The notes below the pieces were generated by a model, which did no database searches, was not told the DNA's origin, and saw only the letters and a program-made list of their open reading frames with translations. A stretch of DNA of 9,932 nucleotides from Clostridia bacterium (GTDB lineage: Bacteria; Bacillota; Clostridia; Christensenellales; Borkfalkiaceae): contig JAJPXK010000005.1 in assembly GCA_021205485.1 (NCBI GenBank), positions 1-9,932 of the forward strand. The letters are read 5' to 3'. Of this stretch, positions 1 through 5,642 are shown in pieces; positions within the stretch are counted from its first letter, which is position 1, and every line of letters begins with the position of its first letter. The position numbers and the translations under genes were made by a program.

Positions 1-40
1 TTTGTAAACAAAATATGCTTAAAAAATTTACTATAATTCT

Positions 41-80
41 AAAATCCGAGCTGTATTTGTATAACACAAGCTCGGATTTT
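41..80. terminator. Bidirectional intrinsic terminator
   Basis: A perfect 12-bp stem is formed by AAAATCCGAGCT (41-52) and AGCTCGGATTTT (69-80), with a 16-base A/T-rich loop. On the + strand the stem runs into a T tract (77-81). On the minus strand it ends in TTTT followed by AGAATT. It can therefore stop transcripts from both sides: read-through of the tRNA-Leu/operon unit on the minus strand, or a + strand gene ending left of the window. The stem and T tracts are seen directly; terminator activity is inferred. Confidence 0.8.
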
Positions 81-88
81 TATAGGAT

Positions 89-109
89 TGGTGCGGATAA
101 CAGGAGTTG
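89..109 (-). repeat. Direct repeat of the tRNA-Leu 3' end (21 bp)
   Basis: These 21 bases are identical to 258-278, which is the 3' end of tRNA-Leu on the minus strand (3' part of the T arm, acceptor strand, discriminator A and CCA). The match ends at position 110 (C against A at 279). No other tRNA part is attached in the correct arrangement, so this is not a second functional tRNA. It is either a remnant of a duplicated tRNA or one boundary of an inserted element. tRNA 3' ends are the usual target of integrases, so the repeat is att-like in form, but no integrase gene is visible. Confidence 0.75.
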
Positions 110-216
110 CGCCTTGAGCGGACGCGCACGGTTGACCGTGCACTGCACGGTCAAGTCGTCGGTTGATCCCTCCGACCTTCGCTTCGCTCGCCTCCCCTCA
201 ACTCCTGTATTTATCC
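95..216. repeat. Fold-back (MITE/REP-like) element with tRNA-derived ends
   Basis: The ends are inverted copies. GGATAACAGGAGTTG (95-109) pairs with 199-216, which carries a 3-base insertion (TAT, 208-210). Inside are further inverted repeats: GAGCG (116-120) with CGCTC (185-189), GCACGG-TTGA-CCGTGC (126-141), an 11+1+11 palindrome at 132-154, and GTCGG (158-162) with CCGAC (172-176). The hairpins at 126-141 and 132-154 exclude each other. The segment is markedly more GC-rich than the A/T-rich DNA on both sides and holds no convincing gene. A mobile or amplified fold-back repeat beside a tRNA is the likeliest reading; I cannot name a family. Confidence 0.6.
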
Positions 217-218
217 TC

Positions 219-260
219 AATAAACCACATAAGGGGTTGCAAAAGCAACCCCTTATGTGG
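219..260 (-). terminator. tRNA-Leu terminator hairpin that includes the CCA end
   Basis: A perfect 16-bp stem (225-240 with 245-260) closes on a 4-base loop, TTTT on the minus strand. On that strand the hairpin is followed by TTTATT (224-219), a modest U tract. The first three bases of the stem, 260-258, are the CCA of the tRNA, so in the primary transcript the CCA would be paired inside the terminator until 3' processing. Structure is seen directly; the terminator role is inferred from its position immediately after the tRNA. Confidence 0.75.
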
Positions 261-340
261 TGCGGATAACAGGAGTTGAACCTGCACGGTCGCCCACAGG
301 AACCTGAAACCTGCGCGTCTGCCAATTCCGCCATATCCGC
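258..340 (-). tRNA. tRNA-Leu (anticodon CAG), CCA encoded
   Basis: Read on the minus strand, the 83 bases form a complete class II cloverleaf. The acceptor stem is GCGGATA/TATCCGC (334-340 with 262-268), with discriminator A at 261 and CCA at 258-260. The D arm has the usual GGCGGAATTGGCAGACGC form. The anticodon stem is 309-313/297-301 with loop TTCAGGT (302-308). The anticodon CAG (304-306) reads CUG leucine codons. A variable arm of 11 bases (286-296) can form a short stem with a GCGA loop, and the T arm is GCAGG-TTCAACT-CCTGT. The last anticodon-stem pair is a U-U mismatch (positions 31/39), a small oddity. It has its own strong promoter upstream and a hairpin directly downstream, so it can be transcribed apart from the protein genes. 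Confidence 0.95.
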
Positions 341-352
341 ATAACGTTGAGA

Positions 353-381
353 ATTATAATAAAAAATCTTGTTTTTGTCAA
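353..381 (-). promoter_or_regulatory. Consensus sigma-A promoter for tRNA-Leu
   Basis: On the minus strand a perfect -35 box TTGACA (381-376) and a perfect -10 box TATAAT (358-353) are separated by exactly 17 bases. The expected transcription start, around 346, lies only a few bases before the mature tRNA 5' end at 340. This is the full sigma-70/sigma-A consensus, as expected for a highly expressed stable RNA. The rest of the gap between rpiB and the tRNA (382-439) is A/T-rich. I see no convincing terminator after rpiB there, so operon read-through into the tRNA is possible. Confidence 0.92.
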
Positions 382-439
382 GCGAAAGAATATTGCCTGA
401 AAAAAATTAATAAAATAATTCAAAACGTTTTAAACATCA

Positions 440-889
440 TTACTTACAATATTTATTTTCAATCTCGGTAATTTTATTTACGCGGCGTTCGTGCCGTCCG
501 CCTTCGAACTGAGTTGTTAAAAACTTTTCTACAATTTTTATAGCCAAACCTGGGCCTACCACCTTTTCGCCCATGGCGAGCATGTTTGCGTTGTTGTGAA
601 GCCTGGTAAATTCGGCGCAGTAGGTGTCGTGGCAATGCGCGCAGCGTATCCCCTTTACCTTATTTGCGACGATAGAAACGCCGATGCCCGTAGAACAGAT
701 TACAATACCGAAATCGCATTCTCCGCCAGCGACTGCCTCAGCCGCTGGCAAAGCGTAGTCGGGATAATCGCAACTGTCAAAACTATTTGTGCCAAAATCT
801 TTGTATTCATAACCGTTTTCAGTGAGATACTTTATAATCTCTCTTTTAAGGTTGAGTCCGCCGTGATCGCAGGCGAGAGCAATTTTCAT
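440..889 (-). CDS. rpiB: Ribose-5-phosphate isomerase B (RpiB/LacAB family)
   Basis: This 149-residue protein has the usual RpiB length. RpiB interconverts ribose 5-phosphate and ribulose 5-phosphate in the cytoplasmic pentose phosphate pathway. Visible family motifs are the N-terminal ACDHGG (D8, H9), the catalytic-cysteine loop ICSTGIG (C65, T67), LHNNANMLAMG (from residue 97) and GRHERR (132-136) for phosphate binding. The start is ATG at 889 because AAAGGAGAT sits 6-8 bases upstream. An in-frame ATG at 922 would add 11 residues that overlap the end of ywlE, and RpiB proteins normally begin at MKIALA. The gene starts 13 bases after ywlE, matching the ywlC-ywlE-ywlF(rpiB) order of Bacillus. 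Related LacA/LacB subunits of galactose-6-phosphate isomerase are less likely, because there is a single gene and no lactose or tagatose genes are nearby. Confidence 0.93.
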   Translation of the reverse strand: MKIALACDHGGLNLKREIIKYLTENGYEYKDFGTNSFDSCDYPDYALPAAEAVAGGECDFGIVICSTGIGVSIVANKVKGIRCAHCHDTYCAEFTRLHNNANMLAMGEKVVGPGLAIKIVEKFLTTQFEGGRHERRVNKITEIENKYCK

Positions 890-902
890 AACTTTATCTC
901 CT

Positions 903-1355
903 TTAATCAATAGGTTTTGCATTGATAATAAATTTTTCTATAATCGCAGGGCAAGCTTTTTTAATCGCCTCCCTTGTAATTCTGTATACGTCTACGCTGC
1001 TTCCGTAGGGGTCGGGAATTTCGTAACCGCAAATCTCTTTCATGCTGTAAACTTTGCCGCAGCCTTCTAAAATTTGCTTTTGCTTTTCGGTCATGCAAAT
1101 AACCACTTCGCTCTTTTCTATTATGCTTTGCGTAAGCTGTTTAGGGGCAAATTTATCTGCCGTTACGCCGATTTCCTGTAAAACCTGGCGGCTGTTAGGC
1201 GACATACCGCCACCTACTTCGGCAAAAATTCCGCAGGAAGTTACGTCCCACCACTTTATTTTACGCTTTTTTATCTCTGCCCGCAACAAAGCTTCGGCCA
1301 TAGGGCTGCGGCAGGTATTGCCCGTGCATACGAACGTTATCTTTCTTCTTTTCAT
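903..1355 (-). CDS. ywlE: Low-molecular-weight phosphatase, YwlE-type (probable protein-arginine phosphatase)
   Basis: This 150-residue cytoplasmic phosphatase of the LMW-PTP fold has the P-loop CTGNTCRS (C10 nucleophile, R16, S17) and the general acid in DPYGSS (D115). Thr14 in the P-loop replaces the Ile/Leu common in tyrosine phosphatases. In Bacillus and Geobacillus YwlE this threonine is known to favour phosphoarginine, so removal of McsB-made arginine phosphorylation is the likely job. No mcsB or clp gene is present here, so this rests on the signature. Start: ATG at 1355, overlapping the ywlC stop as ATGA, with GGAGG (1362-1366) six bases upstream. The open frame continues upstream to 1517, but that part only re-reads the ywlC 3' end in another frame and does not resemble the family. 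Overlap with ywlC suggests translational coupling. Confidence 0.9.
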   Translation of the reverse strand: MKRRKITFVCTGNTCRSPMAEALLRAEIKKRKIKWWDVTSCGIFAEVGGGMSPNSRQVLQEIGVTADKFAPKQLTQSIIEKSEVVICMTEKQKQILEGCGKVYSMKEICGYEIPDPYGSSVDVYRITREAIKKACPAIIEKFIINAKPID

Positions 1356-2350
1356 TGCTTGCCTCCGCAAGCTTTCGTAAGCCTGTTCATTACCCCCGCC
1401 ATAATACCGTCCTGTTTTTCGGGGGCAATGGCAATAATAAGCTCGGCAACCTGTTCGCCTTCGCGAAGCTTGCCGTAAAGGCTGGCGGCAATTTCCTCTT
1501 CGGTTTTTCCTAAACAAAGAATATTTTTTACGCCTAAAACTTCAGCGCAGGCCGAATCGCACATAATATAGGCATTTACGCCTTTAGCTGTTTCGCTTAG
1601 GTACGCTTCTTTCGCTTGTTCAATTCTGTCAAACGGAAACAACATTGTGCAGCAGTTAGGCGAATAATGCTTGTACTTCATGCCGGGGGAACGGACTTTT
1701 ACCCCTTCTTTAGGGATAAACACGTCGCAGCTTCCCGCGACTTCGGCAATCATCTCTTTAGTGATAAGGCCGCTTCTTAAAATGCAGGGTTTTTCGCCCG
1801 TAACGTCAAGAACGGTGCTTTCTATGCCGCCGCGGCTCGCCCCTCCGTCAAGGATGTAGGGTATTTTGCCGTTCAAATCGGCTAAAACATGCTCAGCCGA
1901 CGTAGGGCTTACATGCTTTGAAATATTTGCGGACGGCGCCGCTATCGGCAGATCCAAATACTTTAAAAACCGCTGAGCCCCTTCATGCGAGGGTATCCTT
2001 ACGGCCAAAGTATCCAGCCCGCAGGAAACGGTAGGCGAAACCGCCCCTCTGCTTTTATAGACCATGGTAAGCGGCCCCGGCAAAAACTTTTCGGCAAGCT
2101 TTTTCGCGTACGAAGGTATATCGCAGACCAATCTTTCTATATCGTAATCTTTATGTACGTGGACAATAAGAGGGTTGTCCTGCGGACGGCCTTTTACGGC
2201 GTAAATCTGTTTTACGGCGTCATCGCAGAAAGCGTTTGCCCCTAATCCGTACACCGTTTCGGTAGGGAAAGCGACAAGCCCGCCGCCCTCTATCACATTT
2301 TTTGCTAAAGCAAGGCTTTTTTCGTTAATTTCAACAATCTGAGTTTTCAT
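1352..2350 (-). CDS. ywlC: L-threonylcarbamoyladenylate synthase (two-domain Sua5/YwlC)
   Basis: This protein makes threonylcarbamoyl-AMP from threonine, bicarbonate and ATP, the first step of the t6A37 modification of ANN-decoding tRNAs. At 332 residues it is the long Sua5 form. The YrdC domain (about 10-200) shows FPTETVYGLGANA (28-40), AVKGRPQDNPL (51-61, the conserved K-x-R), LPGPLT (90-95) and APSANIS (138-144). The linker SPGMKYKHYSP (221-231) closes over the active site in Sua5 proteins. The C-terminal Sua5 domain runs to about 325 and ends in the usual AGVMNRLTKA. ATG at 2350 follows the dnaB stop by 18 bases; its ribosome binding site (AGGG about 7 bases upstream) is only fair. It heads the ywlC-ywlE-rpiB trio, and ywlD, present in Bacillus between ywlC and ywlE, is absent. 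Confidence 0.95.
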   Translation of the reverse strand: MKTQIVEINEKSLALAKNVIEGGGLVAFPTETVYGLGANAFCDDAVKQIYAVKGRPQDNPLIVHVHKDYDIERLVCDIPSYAKKLAEKFLPGPLTMVYKSRGAVSPTVSCGLDTLAVRIPSHEGAQRFLKYLDLPIAAPSANISKHVSPTSAEHVLADLNGKIPYILDGGASRGGIESTVLDVTGEKPCILRSGLITKEMIAEVAGSCDVFIPKEGVKVRSPGMKYKHYSPNCCTMLFPFDRIEQAKEAYLSETAKGVNAYIMCDSACAEVLGVKNILCLGKTEEEIAASLYGKLREGEQVAELIIAIAPEKQDGIMAGVMNRLTKACGGKQ

Positions 2351-2368
2351 TTATTTACCCTGCGTTGA

Positions 2369-3847
2369 TTACTCGAACGGAATTTCCTCATCTCCGCCGT
2401 CATAGCCGTCGTCAGAGAAGGAACCTTCGGGCACATCCTCGTCTTCATCATCGTTTTTTGCTTTTTTGGCATTCTTTTTGTTTTTAGCGGCGTTAATCTC
2501 GCGGAGTTCATCGGGGTCGGGAGTAACGAATTTGGTAAATTCTCCCTTAAATCTGAGCTGGCACCTGCCAAGTTCGCCGTTACGGTGCTTGGCGACAATT
2601 AAATCGGCCATGCCCTTGACAATGCCCTTCTTTTCGATATCCTCCTGCTTGGCGGTAACGTCGGGCCTGTTGATAAACATAACCATATCGGCGTCCTGCT
2701 CTATGGCGCCAGACTCCCTCAAGTCTATAAGGGAAGGCTCGCCCTCTATACGGCGGAGCTGCGAAAGAGCTATGACGGGAACGTTTAGTTCCTTAGCCAT
2801 AATCTTTAAATCGCCAGTAATCTGCGCGATTTCGCGCGTTCTGTTCTCTTCTGAGCGGCGGGAACCGCTTGACATAAGCTGTATGTAGTCTATCATTACA
2901 AGGTCGAGCCTGCCGCCGTTTTTAGACTTAATACGTCTGCATTTGGATAAAATTTCGGCAGGAGTTATCCTTGCGGAGTCGTCTATGGTTATGCTGAGCT
3001 TTTTTAACTCTTCGCTTGTTTTAAGCAAAGCCTTCCATTCGTTAGGCGAAAGCTTGCCCGAAAGCGCGTTAGACATGCTTACGTTCGCCGCGCTGCAGAG
3101 CAACCTTTGAACTATCTGCGACTCGGGCATTTCAAGCGAAAACACGGCGCAGACGTTGCCCTGGAAGGCAGCCGCCTCTACTATGTTCATCGCAAGCGAT
3201 GTTTTGCCCATGCCGGGGCGGGCGGCTATGACTATAAGGTCTGACCGCTGAAGCCCGTTGGTAAGTTTATTTAAAAACGGAATGCCTGTAGGTATGCCCC
3301 TTAACGCGTCTTTATCGGTAGCTATAAGCTGGAATTTGTCTAATACGTCAGAAATTACCGTGCTTTCCCGTATATCGTGCATTGTAGAGCTGTCGCCCGT
3401 CTTAGAGATGTCGTATACAAGCTTTTCGGCGTACTGTATGCTTTTGAGCCCGTCGTCGCTTGAAGACGAGTTTTCTATAATCTGCCTTGCGGCGCGTATA
3501 AGTTCGCGGTTTATGCTGTCCCTTTTTACAATATCGAGGTAATACCTGAAATTTGCAGCCGTAGGCGTCTTCTGCGTAAGCTCTATAAGATATTCGATGC
3601 CGCCTACTTTCTGAAGGGTACCCTCTTTTTCAAGGTCGTCGGTAAGGGTAACCATATCGACAGGCTTGCGTCTGTTGAATACGCGCTGTATAGAAGCCAT
3701 AATAAGCTTATGAGATTCCTGATAAAAATCCTTATCTTCTATTTTGTCGACAACTTCGGCCAAAATGTCGTTATCGATAAACATACACCCTAAAAGCGCC
3801 TGTTCAGCCTCTAAATTGTTAGGTAAAACGGTTGTTTTGTCTGACAT
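2369..3847 (-). CDS. dnaB: Replicative DNA helicase DnaB (DnaC in Bacillus naming)
   Basis: This is the hexameric 5'-3' helicase that unwinds DNA at the replication fork and recruits primase. The N-terminal domain (about 8-110) starts with PNNLEAEQALLG. The RecA-like domain has Walker A RPGMGKTS (210-217), FSLEMP (236-241), Walker B LVMIDYIQL (316-324), LSQLRR (361-366) and DLRESGAIEQDAD (375-387). The segment between LSQL and DLRESG is about five residues shorter than in E. coli-type DnaB. At 492 residues it is longer than usual, because after about residue 445 it carries a Lys-rich stretch and then a strongly acidic tail ending GGDEEIPFE, like the tip of SSB. The start ATG at 3847 lies 6 bases after the pepF stop with only a weak, distant AGGA, so coupling to pepF is likely. 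dnaB often sits with rplI and gdpP; here it does not. Confidence 0.96.
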   Translation of the reverse strand: MSDKTTVLPNNLEAEQALLGCMFIDNDILAEVVDKIEDKDFYQESHKLIMASIQRVFNRRKPVDMVTLTDDLEKEGTLQKVGGIEYLIELTQKTPTAANFRYYLDIVKRDSINRELIRAARQIIENSSSSDDGLKSIQYAEKLVYDISKTGDSSTMHDIRESTVISDVLDKFQLIATDKDALRGIPTGIPFLNKLTNGLQRSDLIVIAARPGMGKTSLAMNIVEAAAFQGNVCAVFSLEMPESQIVQRLLCSAANVSMSNALSGKLSPNEWKALLKTSEELKKLSITIDDSARITPAEILSKCRRIKSKNGGRLDLVMIDYIQLMSSGSRRSEENRTREIAQITGDLKIMAKELNVPVIALSQLRRIEGEPSLIDLRESGAIEQDADMVMFINRPDVTAKQEDIEKKGIVKGMADLIVAKHRNGELGRCQLRFKGEFTKFVTPDPDELREINAAKNKKNAKKAKNDDEDEDVPEGSFSDDGYDGGDEEIPFE

Positions 3848-3853
3848 AGTACT

Positions 3854-5629
3854 CTATATTCCTGTTAATTTCTCAAATTCGTTTAAAGTTTCTTCAAATT
3901 CCGTCATTGCTACCTTATAGGGTTTTTCGTCGGATAAGTCCACTCCCGCAAGTTTTAATATGGACACGGGGTCGGTAGACGAACCTGCCGAAAGGAATTT
4001 GAAGTAATCGTCTACGGCGGGCTGACCTTCAGTTAAAATACGCTTAGCTATATTTATCGCGGCGGTAATTCCCGTGGCGTATTTATAGACATAAAAAGCC
4101 CTGTAAAAGTGAGGAACCCTCATCCACTCGCAGGAAATGTTGTAGTCGTGTTCTACCTCGTCGCCGTAATACTCTTTACCTAACTCGGCATAAGTTTCGC
4201 AAAGATTCTCCTTTGTCAAAGGCTCTCCCCTCTCTGCCATAGAATGAGCTTTATATTCAAACTCGGCAAACATTGTCTGCCTGTGCAGCGTCGCGCGGAT
4301 TGTATCGAGGTAATAGTTTAAAAGATACTTTTTAAGCTGAACATCTTTCACATCTGAAAGCATATATTTTAAAAGCAATACCTCGTTTACCGTGCTTGCG
4401 ACCTCGGCCACAAAAATTTTGTAAGAACTCTTCGCGTACGGCTGGTTTTTACACGAATAATAAGTATGCAGAGAGTGACCCATTTCGTGAGCTATGGTAA
4501 AAATATCGTTTGTCGTAGGCTGGTAGTTCAATAAAACATACGGATGAGTTCCGAATGTGCCTATGCTGTAGGCCCCGCTCTTTTTGCCTTCGGTTTCCTC
4601 TACGTCCAGCCACCTTTCGTCATGGCCCTTTCTTAAAAGATCCTGATACTCCTTGCCGAGGGGCGAAAGTCCTTTTATTACATATTCGTACGCTTCGTCG
4701 TAGTCCATCTTCACGTCTACGTCGGCTACAAGCGGCGCGTAAACGTCGTAAAAATATAATTTGTCGTAGCCTAATATCTTTTTTCTGTCGGCCATATAGC
4801 GGTGCATGGCAGAAAGATTGCTTTTTACAGAATTTATAAGGTTATCGTACACCTTCCGGTCAACGTCTTCGGAAAAAAGGGCGCAGTCGAGGCAACTGTC
4901 AAATTTATACGCCTTGCTCAAAAAAACGTCGCTCTTTACGCTGCCGTAATAGTTGGCCGTGATGGTGTTTATAAGGCTCTGGTATGCGGCGTAATATTTT
5001 TCGTAAATTTCTTTGCGTTCTTCCCTTGTTCCAGAGTGAAGCGCTATGCTATAAAGCCCGTGAGTAAGCTTTGTCTTTTCTCCTTTATAAGTTACCTCGG
5101 TAAGGGGCAGGTCGGCGCTGTCTATCATAGCGAAAATTTCTGAAAAAGTATCCAGAGATTCGCCCGCGAGGGCTACAAGCCGCTCCTGATCTTCTGATAT
5201 TACATGAGGCTTGCCCTTAATAAGACACTTAATCATATAGTCATAGTCGGCAAAATCTTTATCTTCAAGAAGGCTTTTTAAATAACTTTCGTCAAGTTCT
5301 GACATTTCAGGCTGAAAAAAGGCCGTTTCGGCATTCAAAGTTGTGGCAAGCGAGCCGACTTTGGCGTAATACGCCGTGTATCTGGAATTACGCGTATCCT
5401 CGTCGTGCTTCATATGCGCATACATGCCGATCTTCATAAATTCTATAGAGAATTGGTCGTTTTCTTTCAGATATTTTAAAAGTATTTGTTTATCCCCGAG
5501 TTTGCCAGCATACTGCGAAAAGTTAACAGAAGAACTCAATTTATCAAATGCTTTTTCCCATTCCTCGTCGGAAGAAAAAATATCTTCAACTTTCCACTTG
5601 CGGCTTTCTTTAACTTCATTTCTTTCCAT
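3854..5629 (-). CDS. pepF: Oligoendopeptidase F (peptidase family M3B)
   Basis: This 591-residue cytosolic zinc metallopeptidase has the usual PepF length. The family cuts oligopeptides of roughly 7 to 20 residues during intracellular peptide turnover. The catalytic motif HEMGH (381-385) supplies two zinc ligands and the catalytic Glu. The third ligand is E409 in FVAEVASTVNE. The conserved stretch GTFGTHPYVLLNY (358-369) precedes the motif, and C-terminal WMRVPHFYRAFYVYKYATG (502-520) contains the substrate-binding His/Tyr residues typical of M3. The N-terminal helical part (1-200) matches the PepF cap. There is no signal peptide. ATG at 5629 has AGGAG about 10 bases upstream, and this site overlaps the stop codon of the UPF0210 gene. 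The next gene, dnaB, follows after 6 bases. Confidence 0.95.
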   Translation of the reverse strand: MERNEVKESRKWKVEDIFSSDEEWEKAFDKLSSSVNFSQYAGKLGDKQILLKYLKENDQFSIEFMKIGMYAHMKHDEDTRNSRYTAYYAKVGSLATTLNAETAFFQPEMSELDESYLKSLLEDKDFADYDYMIKCLIKGKPHVISEDQERLVALAGESLDTFSEIFAMIDSADLPLTEVTYKGEKTKLTHGLYSIALHSGTREERKEIYEKYYAAYQSLINTITANYYGSVKSDVFLSKAYKFDSCLDCALFSEDVDRKVYDNLINSVKSNLSAMHRYMADRKKILGYDKLYFYDVYAPLVADVDVKMDYDEAYEYVIKGLSPLGKEYQDLLRKGHDERWLDVEETEGKKSGAYSIGTFGTHPYVLLNYQPTTNDIFTIAHEMGHSLHTYYSCKNQPYAKSSYKIFVAEVASTVNEVLLLKYMLSDVKDVQLKKYLLNYYLDTIRATLHRQTMFAEFEYKAHSMAERGEPLTKENLCETYAELGKEYYGDEVEHDYNISCEWMRVPHFYRAFYVYKYATGITAAINIAKRILTEGQPAVDDYFKFLSAGSSTDPVSILKLAGVDLSDEKPYKVAMTEFEETLNEFEKLTGI

Positions 5630-5642
5630 AAATACAAATCTC

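Noticed and set aside
32..37. TATAAT on the + strand as a promoter
   Set aside because: No acceptable -35 box at 16-18 bases upstream, and it is followed within a few bases by a terminator hairpin rather than a gene.
89..278. att sites of an integrated phage or genomic island
   Set aside because: The direct repeats of the tRNA end are only 169 bases apart and enclose no integrase or cargo. At most this is a remnant or a small non-autonomous element.
15..334. Short open frames on both strands across the tRNA and repeat region
   Set aside because: They overlap tRNA-Leu, two terminator hairpins and the fold-back element, and their translations resemble no protein family.
422..431. AAAACGTTTT palindrome after rpiB as a terminator
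   Set aside because: It is self-complementary with no loop and only two G/C bases, so it would not form a stable RNA hairpin. It could be a protein-binding site but nothing supports that.
1356..1517. N-terminal extension of ywlE
   Set aside because: It re-reads the ywlC 3' end in another frame and gives an Arg-rich sequence unlike the phosphatase family; the ATG at 1355 has a good GGAGG site.
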